Counted from the stretch's first letter, positions 1 through 10,540 are shown. The stretch is DNA of 64,000 nucleotides from Flavobacterium sp. (GCF_027533505.1 NZ_JAPZUB010000047.1:1-64000), one strand, 5' to 3'. Notes: generated by a model not told the origin, from the sequence alone. Made by a program: numbers and translations.

Positions 1-1
1 A

Positions 2-1865
2 GAGGCAACCAACGACGGTTTGTATGTATTCAATGGAAACTCAACATCAGCACCTCAAATTGCTAGTCCAAACCCTGCTGGAGCAGTACCTGGTGGATTG
101 GCAGGAGCGTTTTGGGGAACCACCAGTCCGGGTACGGTAACTTCATCTAGCCCTGATGGCTGTTTGACCTTCCGTTTCCGCAGTAATGGTACAACCACAG
201 CTACAGGATGGGTAGCCAATGTTACCTGTGCGGCACCTCCCGCTTGTCCTGCGCCTTTCTCATTAGCACCAACCATCGTTTTAGGAACCTCAGCTACATT
301 CAACTGGACGGCTGGAGGCACCGAAACCGAGTGGCATATTATCGCGGTACCTTGTGGTTCGCCTGCACCCAATGCAGCGACTACAGGATTTACTGTAGCC
401 AATACCCGTCCTTTCCAATTGACCGGATTATCGGGATTAACTTGCTATGACGTGTATGTTCGTGCCGTTTGCTCAGCATCAGAATTGAGCAACTGGGCAG
501 GTCCTGCATCGATTACTACGCAAGTAGCTCCGCCAGCCTGTGGAGGAGTATTCTCCGATCCCGGAGGAAACGCAAACTATGCCAACAATACCGATTCAAC
601 CGTAACCATTTGTCCTGTAAATGCAGGAGATGTAGTCACAGTGAATTTCACTTTGTTTGCCACCGAAGCCAATTGGGATGGATTGTATGTATTCAATGGA
701 TCTACAATTGCATCACCTCAAATTGCCAGCACGAATGGTGCAGGTAATGTGCCTGGCGGTGTGCCGGGTTCATTTTGGGGAACATTAACAGGAGCGAATT
801 TACCTTCGTTTACTTCAACCGATCCAAGTGGATGTCTCACATTCCGCTTCCGAAGTGATGGATCTGTTAATGCAGCAGGATGGTTAGCCAACGTAGTATG
901 TGCACCACCACCAACTTGCCCTAATCCAAATACGTTAGTAGCTTCAGCCGTTACCTCAAATAGTGCAACTTTAGCATGGAATAACCCTAATACCGCAACG
1001 ACTTGGAATGTGATTGCACTTCCATGTGGTTCTCCAGCTCCAACAGCTGCTACGACAGGATTTACCGTAACCACCACCAACCCTCATGTGTTTACAGGAT
1101 TGACACCAGACACCTGTTATGATTTATATGTTCAAGCGGTTTGTGGTCCTGGTGATTTAAGTAACTGGGTTGGTCCAAGAACTATAACCACACAAATTGC
1201 ACCGCCGCAATGTGGAGGAATTTTTACTGACCCTGCGGGCGCTACCGCAAACTATGCTAATGGAACAGATTATACAGTTACTATTTGCCCTACTATTCCA
1301 GGAGAGCAAGTAACGGTAACCTTTACTGAATTTAATACCGAAGCCAACTGGGATGGTCTGTATGTTTTTGATGGGAACTCAATTGCAGCACAGCAATTAG
1401 CAAGTACCAATGGAGCAGGGAATGTGCCTGGCGGTTTACCCGGTTCGTATTGGGGTAACTTAACAGGGGCCAATTTACCGGGTCCATTTACAGCTTCAAG
1501 TGCCAATGGATGTTTAACGTTCCGTTTCCGAAGTGATGGTTCGGTCAATGCCCCTGGATGGATCGCGAATGTAACTTGTGCTCCTCCGCCAACCTGTCCA
1601 AAACCTTCCAATGTAATTGTGAGCAACGCTACTACTACTACAGCCCAAATTTCTTGGACCGAGATAGGAACTGCCACACAGTGGGAAGTATTGATTTTAC
1701 CCGCGGGTTCACCCGTTCCTACTGCTGCATCTACAGGAATTGTTACAAGTTCTAACCCATACATTGCTACAGGATTAAATCCTGCCACCCAATATGTTGT
1801 TTATGTTCGATCATTATGTTCGCCTTCAGATATCAGTTTGTGGTCTAATGTAAGAGCCTTTAATA
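2..1865 (+). repeat. In-gene tandem repeat, CUB-like + Fn3 unit, period about 660-675 bp
   Basis: Two complete units and one 5'-truncated unit can be aligned inside the adhesin gene. The anchor encoding GLYVFNG or GLYVFDG recurs near nt 17, 677 and 1355. Each unit encodes a CUB-like domain (GG-F-DP, NYANxTD, TVTICP, LTFRFRS) followed by a fibronectin III-like domain ending in a T-Q-(V/I)-APP linker. Nucleotide identity is high enough to allow recombination between units. Confidence 0.8.
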
Positions 1866-4800
1866 CTGTAATCGCTAATGATGAATGTATTAATGCAACC
1901 GTTACACCTGTAAATACAACCAATACGTGTACTGTATTTTCAAGTGGAAGTTTGATTGGAGCTACGGCTTCAGCACAGCCCAACACTTGTGGTGGTACTG
2001 ATGACGATGATGTTTGGTTTAGCTTTACAGCGACCAGTACAACACACACAATTAACTTGAATAACATAACTGGTGGAACTACCGATTTGTTCCATGTATT
2101 ATATTCAGGGACTTGTGGCGCTTTGACGCAAATTTATTGTAGCGACCCTAACAATAGTATCGCCAATAACTTGACTCCAGGACAAACCTATTATGTGCGC
2201 ATTTATTCTTGGACAGCAACACCCAACCAAACATCAAGCTTCCAAGTTTGTATAGGAACCCCAACGCCCCCGCCAAGCTGTATTACCAATACACCGGCAG
2301 GGAATACCTGTGCTGTAGCAACACCAATATGTAACTTGAATGGTTATTGTGGAAATACATCAGCATCCTATACGTCAGATTCATGGCCCGAATTAACGGC
2401 AGAATTCTGTGGTTCTCTAGAGAACAACTCTTTCTTATCGTTTGTGGCTTCTGAAACTACAATTTCTTTTGATGTATGGGTGACTAGTAGTGAAGACAAT
2501 AATGGTATTCAGATTATGGTATTCGGCGCAGCCAACTGTGGTTCAGGTCCAGTTACCGAATATACGTGTTGGAGCCCTGGGAATGTTCCTGCAGGTTCAA
2601 CAACGATAACTGCGACAGGATTAACAGTAGGACAAACCTACTATATCATGATTGATGGATTTGCAGGTGACGTTTGTGATTATGTTATTGCTTCAAATTC
2701 GGGGATTCAAGCTCCTGTTGAAATTACAACATCAACAAATACCACAACACCAACCATCTGTTTGGGTCAAACAGCGACTTTAAACGCTTCGGGCGGTAAT
2801 GGCGTGTTTACATGGACAACTTCATCAGGAAGTTTAAGTTCAACTACAGGTACTTCCATTGTATTTACTCCTCCAGGCGTTGGGACATTTGATATTACAG
2901 CGACCTCAACCGCAGGAAATGTTAACTGTCCTCAATCGGCATCGAGTACACAAACGATTACTGTTGTTGATTTCTTTGTGCCCAACTTTAATCCAGTAGC
3001 CAATTTCTGTGCTGGAACAACAGCTCCAACATTGCCAACAATATCTACGAATGGTGTTACGGGAACGTGGTCACCCGCTGTAGTGAGTAACGTGGAGGGA
3101 ACTACAACCTATACTTTTACTCCTGATGTAACGTTTTGTGCCAATCCAACAACGTTGTCTATCACGGTAGATCCGGGAGTCACACCAACGTTTGTGACTC
3201 CATCACCTATTTGTCCCGGCGCTCCAGCACCGGTACTACCAACCACTTCTGGAAATGGTATCACTGGAACTTGGAATCCAGCTACAGTAAGCAACACGGC
3301 TACAGGAACTTACGAATTCACTCCTGATCCAGGACAATGTGCTTCTAATGTTACGTTGACCATTACGGTTTTACCAAGTTGTGACTTTGGTAGTTATGCC
3401 AATGCCGTTTGGTTGACTAATTGTGAAACGTCTAACTTCTTTAACACGCAGGGAACAGGAACCGATATTATTGGTCCAGCGCAAAACGTTTTCCCTAATA
3501 GTGATTTAGGAACCTATGTTCAAAATTCAGGTTCATTAAAATTACGAGGGGCTGAAGTAAAAACGTTCAAGTCGGCCACAGCCAATGTTTGTAGCGCACG
3601 TTTATTCTATCGAATTTATCCTGTGGCAGGTACCCCAGGAACCTTTATCTCAATCGATTTACCATTCTTTGATGATTGTACAATTGATAGTGACTCCAAT
3701 GGTTCAGTAGATACTTTCCCAACAGGGGGGGCTTGTAACGCTCGCGACCAAAAATGGCAACGCGTATTGAGTGATGCCCAATCACCAATTGACCTTACCA
3801 CTTTCCCTCCTGGGGACTATAATGTTGAAGTGTATTATGAATTAACGGGAGATGTAAACTCACCTTCCCAATGTGACGATACCCAATTGATTAATAATGG
3901 AGGAGCAAACTTTATTGCTACGTATACCCTCCAATCACAACCGGTGTATGCAAGCACCAATCCAACGACGTGTGGCGGTAGTGATGGAACCATTACTATT
4001 TCAGGTTTAGCGCCCAATACATCGTATAATGTTGGCTATACCTTCGCGTTACCTAATCCACCAACATCCTATACTTCTGACAATTCAGGGGTTATTTTGA
4101 TTACGGGATTAACAGCAGGAACGTATTCCAATTTCGTCGTGAGTGTGAATGGATGTATTTTGCCAAATGCTACCCCAATTGTATTGGTTAATCCTACTCC
4201 TCCTACTGTAAGTGTGAGTGATGTAACGGTATGTGCTATCAATCCAGCAACCGTTACTGCAATACCTTCTGGAAACAGTACGTACTCCTATGTTTGGACG
4301 GTTCCAACAGGAGCTACTGACCCAGGTAATGTGAGTACATTTGATGCGACAATCTCGGGTACCTACACCGTTACGATTACCGATACGGTAACCAATTGTG
4401 TTGGTAATACGGCTACAGCACAAGTGACCATAAACCCAGTTCAGACGCCATTGTTTGATCCTATTGCAGCCTTATGTTTGAATGCTACCGCTCCTGTATT
4501 ACCTTCTACTTCTACCAATGGAATTACAGGAACTTGGAATCCAGCAACAATCGACACTAGTGTTGCGGGTCAGGTGAATTATGAGTTTACACCCGATGCA
4601 GGTCAGTGTGCAGCGACTGTTTCAATCAATGTTGTTGTAAATAGTACACCAACTCCCGTTGTTTCGATCACACAACAAGCAACGTGTGCAACACCTACAG
4701 GAACAATTACGATAACTTCTCCAGTTTCTAGTTCAGGAACGGTTGCTAACGATTTGTTTATTTCGGAAGTAACAGATTCTAATGCGGGTTCATTATCGTA

Positions 4801-6982
4801 TGTTGAATTGTATAATGCGACAGCGAATTCAATCAATCTGGGTACATATTCCATTCAAACGGCAAGCAATGGAAACACCACTTATGGATTTACACTGCCT
4901 TTGAATAATGTGAGTTTAGCACCAGGAGCCACTTATGTTATCGCCTTAGGAAACGATACTTTCTGTCCTTCTACGCCAGGTGCTGACGGTTCTTTAGCCG
5001 CTCAATCAAGCGGAACCGGTTCGGTTAACTTTAGTAATGGTGGACATGATCATATTGCACTTTTCAACGGAACTACTTTAGTGGATAGTTGGGGTGTATT
5101 TGGTTCAGACAATTGGGCGCCAACCACAATTATTGGAACTGAAGGAGCCGCTTTCCGTCGACTTAATAATGTTACATTGCCAAATACAACATACAATAAC
5201 GCCGATTGGACTGTTGTTGATTTTGTAGATAGCGGTCTTGCTAATTGTGCAAATAACGACTACACGGGTATAGGTAACTTTACTCCAGCTACTTCAGGCC
5301 AATATGAGTATGCTGTTGATAATGGGACATACCAAACTAGCCCTGTCTTTACGGGTCTAACTCCAGGACAGCATACGGTAATTGTTCGCGATGTGGTTAC
5401 GGGATGTGTTTCACAAGTTGTCACCATCACTATTGACACGCCACAATTACAACCAGCTGTTACAGGAATTACCTATACTAGTCCGGTTTGTGCTAATGCA
5501 GTGTCTACATTAACACCCAACACCTCAATTGCTGGATTTACAGCAGGAGGACAGTATACCGCTGATTCACCGAATTTGAGTATTGACGCAACAACAGGTG
5601 TAATCAATGTTGCAGCTTCGCAACCGGGAACCTATAATGTAACCTATACGATCACTCAAAACACGGCCAACTGTCAAGAGGGTGGAAGTACTACAGTACA
5701 AGTTATTATTAATGCACAGCCTACAGTAACCGTTTCAAGTGCTACTATTTGTGATGGTCAAACTGCTACAGTTACGGCAACCCCAGGAGATTCTTCAACG
5801 TATTCGTATGCATGGACTGTACCTGCAGGAGTAACCGATCCTGGAAATGTAGCTTCCTTTACCACAACCGTTGCAGGAACATACAGTGTGATTATTACGA
5901 ATACTAGTACAACTTGTACAAGCAATAGTGCTAGTGGAACAGTAACCGTTAATCCGCTACCTACAGTTACAGTAAATTCAGCTACCGTTTGTCAAGGTCA
6001 ATCGGCTACTATTTCGGCAACCCCAGGAGATGGAAACACCTACAGCTATGCTTGGACTGTGCCGTCGGGAGTAACTAACCCTGGAAATGTAAATAGCTTT
6101 ACAGCAACAGTGGCAGGAACTTACTCTGTAGTGATTACTAACACTGCTACTGGTTGTTCTAGTTCATCGGCAACGGGAACGCTCACAGTAAATGCGTTAC
6201 CTACGGTAACTGTAACGGGTGAAACTATCTGTTCAGGCTCAACAGCAGATGTTACGGCTACACCAGGAGCTGCAGGTTCTTACACTTATGTGTGGACGGT
6301 TCCAGCAGGGGCTACCAACCCAGGAAACGTAGCAAATTTCTCTACCACTGTAGCTGGAACATATAGTGTTACAATTACCGATACTACCACAGGTTGTACG
6401 AGTACTTCTGCGAGTGGAACGGTTGTATTTGTCCCTTCATTCAACTTTACAATTGATGCAGGATGTAATGGTGATGAATATGTCTTGGAAGTTCAAGCGA
6501 TAAATAATACATTTGACATCGGTGGAGCAAGTTTCGACTGGGTATGGATTAATGGCAGCACTTCAACTCCTGTAGGAGCCAATCAAGCGACCTTTAATGT
6601 AACCGATTATTTGAATTCAACCACTCAAGTAGAGGAATTACCGCTTACTTTTGGTGTCACTGTAACCAATGCCGAGGGCTGTACACAATTCAACACCGTT
6701 GTGTTAACCTCTATTTATTGTGACATTCAAAAAGGGATTTCACCCAATGGTGACGGGTTAAATGATTTCTTTGATCTGGAACAAAAGAATGTGAAGCAGT
6801 TGAGCATCTATAATCGTTATGGAACCAAAGTATACAGCCGTGCTAACTACACGAACCAATGGTATGGTCAATCCGATAATGATAATGAATTACCTGACGG
6901 AACCTACTATTATGTGATTGAGTTCAATAACGGTCAGTCCACCAAGACAGGATGGATTTACATCAACAGAGAAGTGAAATAA
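2..6982 (+). CDS. Giant T9SS type B surface protein (adhesin-like), 5' partial
   Basis: The frame is open to the left edge and the first visible residues (EATNDGLYVFNG) match an internal repeat (TEANWDGLYVFNG), so the gene starts outside the window. More than 2,320 residues are visible. Order of regions: CUB-like plus fibronectin III-like repeats to about nt 1870; two Cys-containing beta domains to about 2700; Ig/PKD-like segments; a lamin-tail-like domain about nt 4747-5115 (FISEVTDSN, SYVELYN); three Ig-like repeats of exactly 240 bp; and a C-terminal type B sorting domain from about nt 6730 (ISPNGDGLNDFF, IYNRYG, LPDGTYYYVI). That C-terminal domain is the CHU_C/gliding-motility family, which directs export by the type IX system and surface retention. 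The binding target is unknown. It lies 14 bp before the PorP/SprF-like gene, so co-transcription is likely. Confidence in secretion route is high; adhesion is inferred from architecture. Confidence 0.9.
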   Translation, partial: EATNDGLYVFNGNSTSAPQIASPNPAGAVPGGLAGAFWGTTSPGTVTSSSPDGCLTFRFRSNGTTTATGWVANVTCAAPPACPAPFSLAPTIVLGTSATFNWTAGGTETEWHIIAVPCGSPAPNAATTGFTVANTRPFQLTGLSGLTCYDVYVRAVCSASELSNWAGPASITTQVAPPACGGVFSDPGGNANYANNTDSTVTICPVNAGDVVTVNFTLFATEANWDGLYVFNGSTIASPQIASTNGAGNVPGGVPGSFWGTLTGANLPSFTSTDPSGCLTFRFRSDGSVNAAGWLANVVCAPPPTCPNPNTLVASAVTSNSATLAWNNPNTATTWNVIALPCGSPAPTAATTGFTVTTTNPHVFTGLTPDTCYDLYVQAVCGPGDLSNWVGPRTITTQIAPPQCGGIFTDPAGATANYANGTDYTVTICPTIPGEQVTVTFTEFNTEANWDGLYVFDGNSIAAQQLASTNGAGNVPGGLPGSYWGNLTGANLPGPFTASSANGCLTFRFRSDGSVNAPGWIANVTCAPPPTCPKPSNVIVSNATTTTAQISWTEIGTATQWEVLILPAGSPVPTAASTGIVTSSNPYIATGLNPATQYVVYVRSLCSPSDISLWSNVRAFNTVIANDECINATVTPVNTTNTCTVFSSGSLIGATASAQPNTCGGTDDDDVWFSFTATSTTHTINLNNITGGTTDLFHVLYSGTCGALTQIYCSDPNNSIANNLTPGQTYYVRIYSWTATPNQTSSFQVCIGTPTPPPSCITNTPAGNTCAVATPICNLNGYCGNTSASYTSDSWPELTAEFCGSLENNSFLSFVASETTISFDVWVTSSEDNNGIQIMVFGAANCGSGPVTEYTCWSPGNVPAGSTTITATGLTVGQTYYIMIDGFAGDVCDYVIASNSGIQAPVEITTSTNTTTPTICLGQTATLNASGGNGVFTWTTSSGSLSSTTGTSIVFTPPGVGTFDITATSTAGNVNCPQSASSTQTITVVDFFVPNFNPVANFCAGTTAPTLPTISTNGVTGTWSPAVVSNVEGTTTYTFTPDVTFCANPTTLSITVDPGVTPTFVTPSPICPGAPAPVLPTTSGNGITGTWNPATVSNTATGTYEFTPDPGQCASNVTLTITVLPSCDFGSYANAVWLTNCETSNFFNTQGTGTDIIGPAQNVFPNSDLGTYVQNSGSLKLRGAEVKTFKSATANVCSARLFYRIYPVAGTPGTFISIDLPFFDDCTIDSDSNGSVDTFPTGGACNARDQKWQRVLSDAQSPIDLTTFPPGDYNVEVYYELTGDVNSPSQCDDTQLINNGGANFIATYTLQSQPVYASTNPTTCGGSDGTITISGLAPNTSYNVGYTFALPNPPTSYTSDNSGVILITGLTAGTYSNFVVSVNGCILPNATPIVLVNPTPPTVSVSDVTVCAINPATVTAIPSGNSTYSYVWTVPTGATDPGNVSTFDATISGTYTVTITDTVTNCVGNTATAQVTINPVQTPLFDPIAALCLNATAPVLPSTSTNGITGTWNPATIDTSVAGQVNYEFTPDAGQCAATVSINVVVNSTPTPVVSITQQATCATPTGTITITSPVSSSGTVANDLFISEVTDSNAGSLSYVELYNATANSINLGTYSIQTASNGNTTYGFTLPLNNVSLAPGATYVIALGNDTFCPSTPGADGSLAAQSSGTGSVNFSNGGHDHIALFNGTTLVDSWGVFGSDNWAPTTIIGTEGAAFRRLNNVTLPNTTYNNADWTVVDFVDSGLANCANNDYTGIGNFTPATSGQYEYAVDNGTYQTSPVFTGLTPGQHTVIVRDVVTGCVSQVVTITIDTPQLQPAVTGITYTSPVCANAVSTLTPNTSIAGFTAGGQYTADSPNLSIDATTGVINVAASQPGTYNVTYTITQNTANCQEGGSTTVQVIINAQPTVTVSSATICDGQTATVTATPGDSSTYSYAWTVPAGVTDPGNVASFTTTVAGTYSVIITNTSTTCTSNSASGTVTVNPLPTVTVNSATVCQGQSATISATPGDGNTYSYAWTVPSGVTNPGNVNSFTATVAGTYSVVITNTATGCSSSSATGTLTVNALPTVTVTGETICSGSTADVTATPGAAGSYTYVWTVPAGATNPGNVANFSTTVAGTYSVTITDTTTGCTSTSASGTVVFVPSFNFTIDAGCNGDEYVLEVQAINNTFDIGGASFDWVWINGSTSTPVGANQATFNVTDYLNSTTQVEELPLTFGVTVTNAEGCTQFNTVVLTSIYCDIQKGISPNGDGLNDFFDLEQKNVKQLSIYNRYGTKVYSRANYTNQWYGQSDNDNELPDGTYYYVIEFNNGQSTKTGWIYINREVK
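5721..6440 (+). repeat. Three in-gene Ig-like repeats, exact 240-bp period
   Basis: Units begin at 5721, 5961 and 6201, each encoding 80 residues with the pattern TVTV, (A/T)xC, ATPG, YxYxWTVP, GNVxxF, VAGTYSVxIT. A more diverged relative lies near 4200-4440 in the same gene. The unchanged spacing shows recent expansion by unequal exchange in this stalk-like part of the protein. Confidence 0.85.
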
Positions 6983-6996
6983 CAAACAAATAATAA

Positions 6997-7935
6997 ATGA
7001 AAAATTTCAAAACGATGAAAAAACTATATTTCCTAACCGCTTTTGCACTGCTTGCCGTTCTCGATGCTAGTGCGCAGCAAGACCCACATTACACCCAATA
7101 TATGTACAATATGAGTGTAATTAACCCTGCTTACGCTGGATCCAAAGAGAACATGTCTGGAGGTTTATTGTACCGTAAGCAGTGGGTTGAAATAGAGGAT
7201 GCTCCTACCACGGGTACTTTCTTTTTACACAGTCCCGTTGGAAAAAATGTGGGGTTAGGTATTTCTGCGATTACCGATAAAATTGGTCCAGTAGAAGAAA
7301 ATAACATCTACACCGACTTCTCTTATACCTTGAATTTAGGAGGTGAAAGCCGCTTAGCGTTTGGACTTAAAGCAGGAGCTACTTTTCATAAAGTTGGTTT
7401 GTTTAGCGAGGTGTTTAATAATGTACCCGACCCGAACGACCCTGCATTTAGAGAAAATACCAATAGTACCTATTTAAATTTAGGTACGGGTCTTTTCTAC
7501 TATACAAACAAGTTCTATGTAGCTTTATCAGTACCGAATATGTTAAAATCAAAACACCTTGACTTTAACGGGCGTCAGTTTGGAACCGAAACACAACACT
7601 ACTTCTTAACGGGGGGGTATGTGTTTGATTTATCACCAACGGTTAAATTTAAACCTTTTGCCTTGGTAAAAACGGCTTTCCAAGCGCCAGTATCGTTTGA
7701 TGTTTCTACCAACTTCTTGTTTAATGATAAATTCGAAATTGGGGCAACTTACCGAAGAGAAGATTCCTTTGGTGCAATGGTAAATTATGCAATTACTCCT
7801 AATTTACGCATCGGGTACGCTTACGATCACATCGTTTCGGATTTAAAAGTGACGACACCTTCTTCGCACGAGGTCATCTTGTTGTTTGACTTGAACTTCC
7901 CGAAAAAAGTTTCTCAGTCTCCACGTTATTTCTAA
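6997..7935 (+). CDS. PorP/SprF family type IX secretion system membrane protein
   Basis: A 312-residue outer-membrane beta-barrel protein of the PorP/SprF family. The mature N-terminus QQDPHYTQYMYN followed by NPAYAG is the family hallmark, and the length of about 300 residues fits. A signal peptide (LTAFALLAVLDASA) precedes it. In Flavobacterium johnsoniae SprF is needed for secretion of the type B cargo SprB, so this paralogue is probably the dedicated partner of the giant type B protein ending 14 bp upstream. The first ATG is at 6997; an internal ATG at 7015 gives a more usual signal peptide (MKKLYFL) and may be the real start. The OmpA gene follows after 20 bp. Confidence 0.9.
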   Translation: MKNFKTMKKLYFLTAFALLAVLDASAQQDPHYTQYMYNMSVINPAYAGSKENMSGGLLYRKQWVEIEDAPTTGTFFLHSPVGKNVGLGISAITDKIGPVEENNIYTDFSYTLNLGGESRLAFGLKAGATFHKVGLFSEVFNNVPDPNDPAFRENTNSTYLNLGTGLFYYTNKFYVALSVPNMLKSKHLDFNGRQFGTETQHYFLTGGYVFDLSPTVKFKPFALVKTAFQAPVSFDVSTNFLFNDKFEIGATYRREDSFGAMVNYAITPNLRIGYAYDHIVSDLKVTTPSSHEVILLFDLNFPKKVSQSPRYF

Positions 7936-7955
7936 TCTTAAACCTAACTTTCAAA

Positions 7956-9824
7956 ATGAAAAAACTATATATAGCTTTAAGTTTTGCAGCCATCAGCAGT
8001 ACTATTTGTGCTCAAAATAAAGACACTAAGACTGCGGATAAACTTTTCAATCGTTATGAATATGTAAAAGCTGCTGAAGAATATCAAAAATTGGTAGATA
8101 ATGGGAAAGCAGATGGGTATGTTTATAAACAATTAGCCGATACCTATTTCAACATGTTTAATTCAGCTGAAGCCACCAAATGGTACGCTAAAGCCGTCGA
8201 AACAGATCAGGATGCTGAAACCTATTTCCGATATGCTCAAATGCTGAAAGCCAATGGCAAATATGAAGAAGCCAATAAGCAAATGAGCAAATTTGCAGCC
8301 AAAGCACCCAATGATCAACGTGCCAAAGCCTTTAAGGAAAATCCAAACTATGTTCCTCGTATTTTAAGTAAACGAGTAGAATATACAGTAGATAATACTA
8401 CGTTGAGTTCGGATAAATCAGAGTTCGGAGCTGTTTTATACAACAATGAGGTCTATTTTACTAGTGCTCGAAACGGTGCTCGTAAAAACTACGGTTGGAA
8501 CGATGAACCGTATCTTGATGTATATAAATCCGTACGAAGTGACAATGGAACTTTAGCTGAGCCAACATTAGTAACAGAGGTTAACTCAAAATTCCATGAT
8601 GGTCCTGTAACGATTACAGCCGATGGAAATACAATGTATTTTTCCTCCGATAGTTTCCGTGAAAAATCATTTCAAAAGGACAAGGCGAATAAACTCAAAT
8701 TAGGTAGAAACAATTTATATGTTGCCACTAAATCTGGTGATACATGGGGTAACGTTAAATCATTACCGTTTAATACTAGCGAATTCTCTATTAGTAATCC
8801 AAGCGTTTCACGCGATGGTAAAACACTGTATTTTTCATCCGATATGCCCGGCAGCATTGGCGGTGTAGACATCTGGAAAGTTACTGTTAATGCTGATGGA
8901 ACCTATGGAACCCCTCAGAATTTAGGACCAAAAGTAAATACTGAGGGCAACGAAAGTTTCCCATACATTTCCGATGATAATTCTACATTGTATTTCGCTT
9001 CAAGCGGACGCCAAGGATTAGGAGGTTATGATGTGTATATGATTGACCTTGCCAAAGGTGGTGAAGCTGTGAATATGGGTAAACCTATCAACACAGAAAA
9101 AGATGATTTTGCCTTTACTTTTAACAAAGACAAAAACATTGGATACCTCTCCAGTAACCGTAATGGAAACGATGATATTTTCAGCGCAACCCCAATCTGT
9201 GGTGTGGATGTACTTGTGTTAGTTTCTAATGCCAAAACGGGAGAAATTCTTTCCAATGCCAAAGTTTCAATCTTAGACGATAAAAACAATGTCATCGCTA
9301 CCGAAACTTCTAATGACAAAGGCGAAGTTTCCTATCGTGTAGAATGCGACAAAGCATACACCATTCAGGCATCGAAAGACGGTTTTGAAGGCAATGCATT
9401 CCCTGTCGCTAAAAGCAAAGGACCCAAAGCCGATGTAAAAGCACCGTTGAACCCAATCGAAGTCATTGTAACCGATACCGAAGTGGTCTTGAATCCTATC
9501 TACTTCGAGTTTGACAAGAGCAACATCACCCAACAAGGCGCCTTCGAATTGGATAAACTTGTTCAAGTCATGAAAAATAACCCCAATATGGTTATTTTCG
9601 CCAAATCACACACCGACCGTCGTGGAGGCGATAAATACAACATGAATTTGTCTGAACGTCGTGCACAAGCTACCGTACAGTTCATCATTTCTAAAGGTAT
9701 CGATGCCGCTCGTATTTCAGGAAAAGGAATGGGTGAAACCGAACCCAAAGTGGCTTGTGACCAATGTACCGAAGCGGAACACGCACAAAACCGTCGTTCA
9801 GAATTCCTAATCGTGAAGAAATAA
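7956..9824 (+). CDS. OmpA family protein with TPR and PD40 repeats (PorE-like)
   Basis: A 622-residue periplasmic/outer-membrane protein. After a signal peptide (ends TICAQ) come TPR-like helices (about residues 25-130), WD40-like PD40 beta-propeller repeats (about 150-400; motifs TMYFSSD, TLYFSSDMPG, TLYFASSGRQG, IGYLSSNRNG), a carboxypeptidase-regulatory-like fold (about 410-490) and a C-terminal OmpA domain (from about 500; YFEFDKSNI, HTDRRG, YNMNLSERRA) that binds peptidoglycan. This order is that of PorE-like proteins, which anchor T9SS parts to the cell wall. It is third in the probable operon after the type B cargo and the PorP/SprF-like gene, and an intrinsic terminator follows. A role in anchoring this secretion module is inferred. 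Confidence 0.88.
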   Translation: MKKLYIALSFAAISSTICAQNKDTKTADKLFNRYEYVKAAEEYQKLVDNGKADGYVYKQLADTYFNMFNSAEATKWYAKAVETDQDAETYFRYAQMLKANGKYEEANKQMSKFAAKAPNDQRAKAFKENPNYVPRILSKRVEYTVDNTTLSSDKSEFGAVLYNNEVYFTSARNGARKNYGWNDEPYLDVYKSVRSDNGTLAEPTLVTEVNSKFHDGPVTITADGNTMYFSSDSFREKSFQKDKANKLKLGRNNLYVATKSGDTWGNVKSLPFNTSEFSISNPSVSRDGKTLYFSSDMPGSIGGVDIWKVTVNADGTYGTPQNLGPKVNTEGNESFPYISDDNSTLYFASSGRQGLGGYDVYMIDLAKGGEAVNMGKPINTEKDDFAFTFNKDKNIGYLSSNRNGNDDIFSATPICGVDVLVLVSNAKTGEILSNAKVSILDDKNNVIATETSNDKGEVSYRVECDKAYTIQASKDGFEGNAFPVAKSKGPKADVKAPLNPIEVIVTDTEVVLNPIYFEFDKSNITQQGAFELDKLVQVMKNNPNMVIFAKSHTDRRGGDKYNMNLSERRAQATVQFIISKGIDAARISGKGMGETEPKVACDQCTEAEHAQNRRSEFLIVKK

Positions 9825-9845
9825 TCCACTACAAAATACAATACC

Positions 9846-9880
9846 AAAAAGACAGCTCAAAAGGCTGTCTTTTTTGTTTT
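9846..9880 (+). terminator. Intrinsic terminator of the adhesin-PorP-OmpA operon
   Basis: A perfect stem with arms AAAAAGACAGC and GCTGTCTTTTT and a short loop starts 21 bp after the OmpA stop codon and runs into T-rich sequence. Confidence 0.85.
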
Positions 9881-10059
9881 TAACGCCAATTAATTGACAT
9901 TCCAATTAAGATGTGTTTAGGAAATAAATTGCGCTTAAAACGCTTCATTTGCGTGCAAAAGGAAAAGTTAAACCCTCCCTGCCTCTTTCAAGGCACCTTC
10001 AGGAAACATCAAACCCAACACATGGCTTTAGCCGACTGTAGTAGCGAAGCAAAATAAAC

Positions 10060-10467
10060 TTATTTCACCACCACACCCCGCTGCCACAAAATCGGCACTT
10101 CCTCTGTCGCCCGTTCATTAATCGTATTCTTACGGAAAATAAACTTTTTGTCATACAACGTGTTCCCAATAAAATACGTTACCATGAATTCATTATTCAA
10201 TGCTAACACACTTTGCTCAATCATTTCAATCTTCACTGCTGAAACCGAAGGAACTTTGACATACGCATGCCGCAACAACGACGTTTTTTTCATCTCCCCG
10301 TCAAGGGTACCAAAAGCCTTCGAAACCACCATCACGCTCTCCAAATCATGGTCCGAATCGTTGATCAAAAAAACATACCACACCTTATCCATAAAGTCGT
10401 CGTTCCACTCCTGAACGGCCGCCATAAATACATTTTCAACTTTCGGAATTACAATATCTGCTCTCAT
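10060..10467 (-). CDS. Conserved hypothetical protein (135 aa)
   Basis: A 135-residue soluble protein without signal peptide or membrane segment. It is mixed alpha/beta, with ordinary codon use for the neighbourhood. I do not recognise a named domain, although similar small proteins occur downstream of pheS in flavobacteria and are sometimes mislabelled as phenylalanyl-tRNA synthetase fragments; this one has no synthetase motif. It lies after the pheS terminator on the same strand, so it is either a separate unit or a read-through gene. The ATG at 10465-10467 gives the start MRADIVIP. Confidence 0.7.
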   Translation of the reverse strand: MRADIVIPKVENVFMAAVQEWNDDFMDKVWYVFLINDSDHDLESVMVVSKAFGTLDGEMKKTSLLRHAYVKVPSVSAVKIEMIEQSVLALNNEFMVTYFIGNTLYDKKFIFRKNTINERATEEVPILWQRGVVVK

Positions 10468-10501
10468 TTTAACCTCGTGTTATGCTCAAAGTGTGATCCA
10501 C

Positions 10502-10532
10502 AAAAAAACCGCATGGCTCTCGCGCTGCGGCT
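10502..10532 (-). terminator. Intrinsic terminator of pheS
   Basis: Read on the minus strand, a GC-rich hairpin with outer arms CCGCA and TGCGG is followed by a run of seven T, 9 bp after the pheS stop codon. Confidence 0.65.
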
Positions 10533-10540
10533 TACTATAT

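Noticed and set aside
9881..10059. Gene or RNA between the adhesin operon and the small conserved gene
   Set aside because: No frame or convincing structure beyond the terminator; the gap appears empty.
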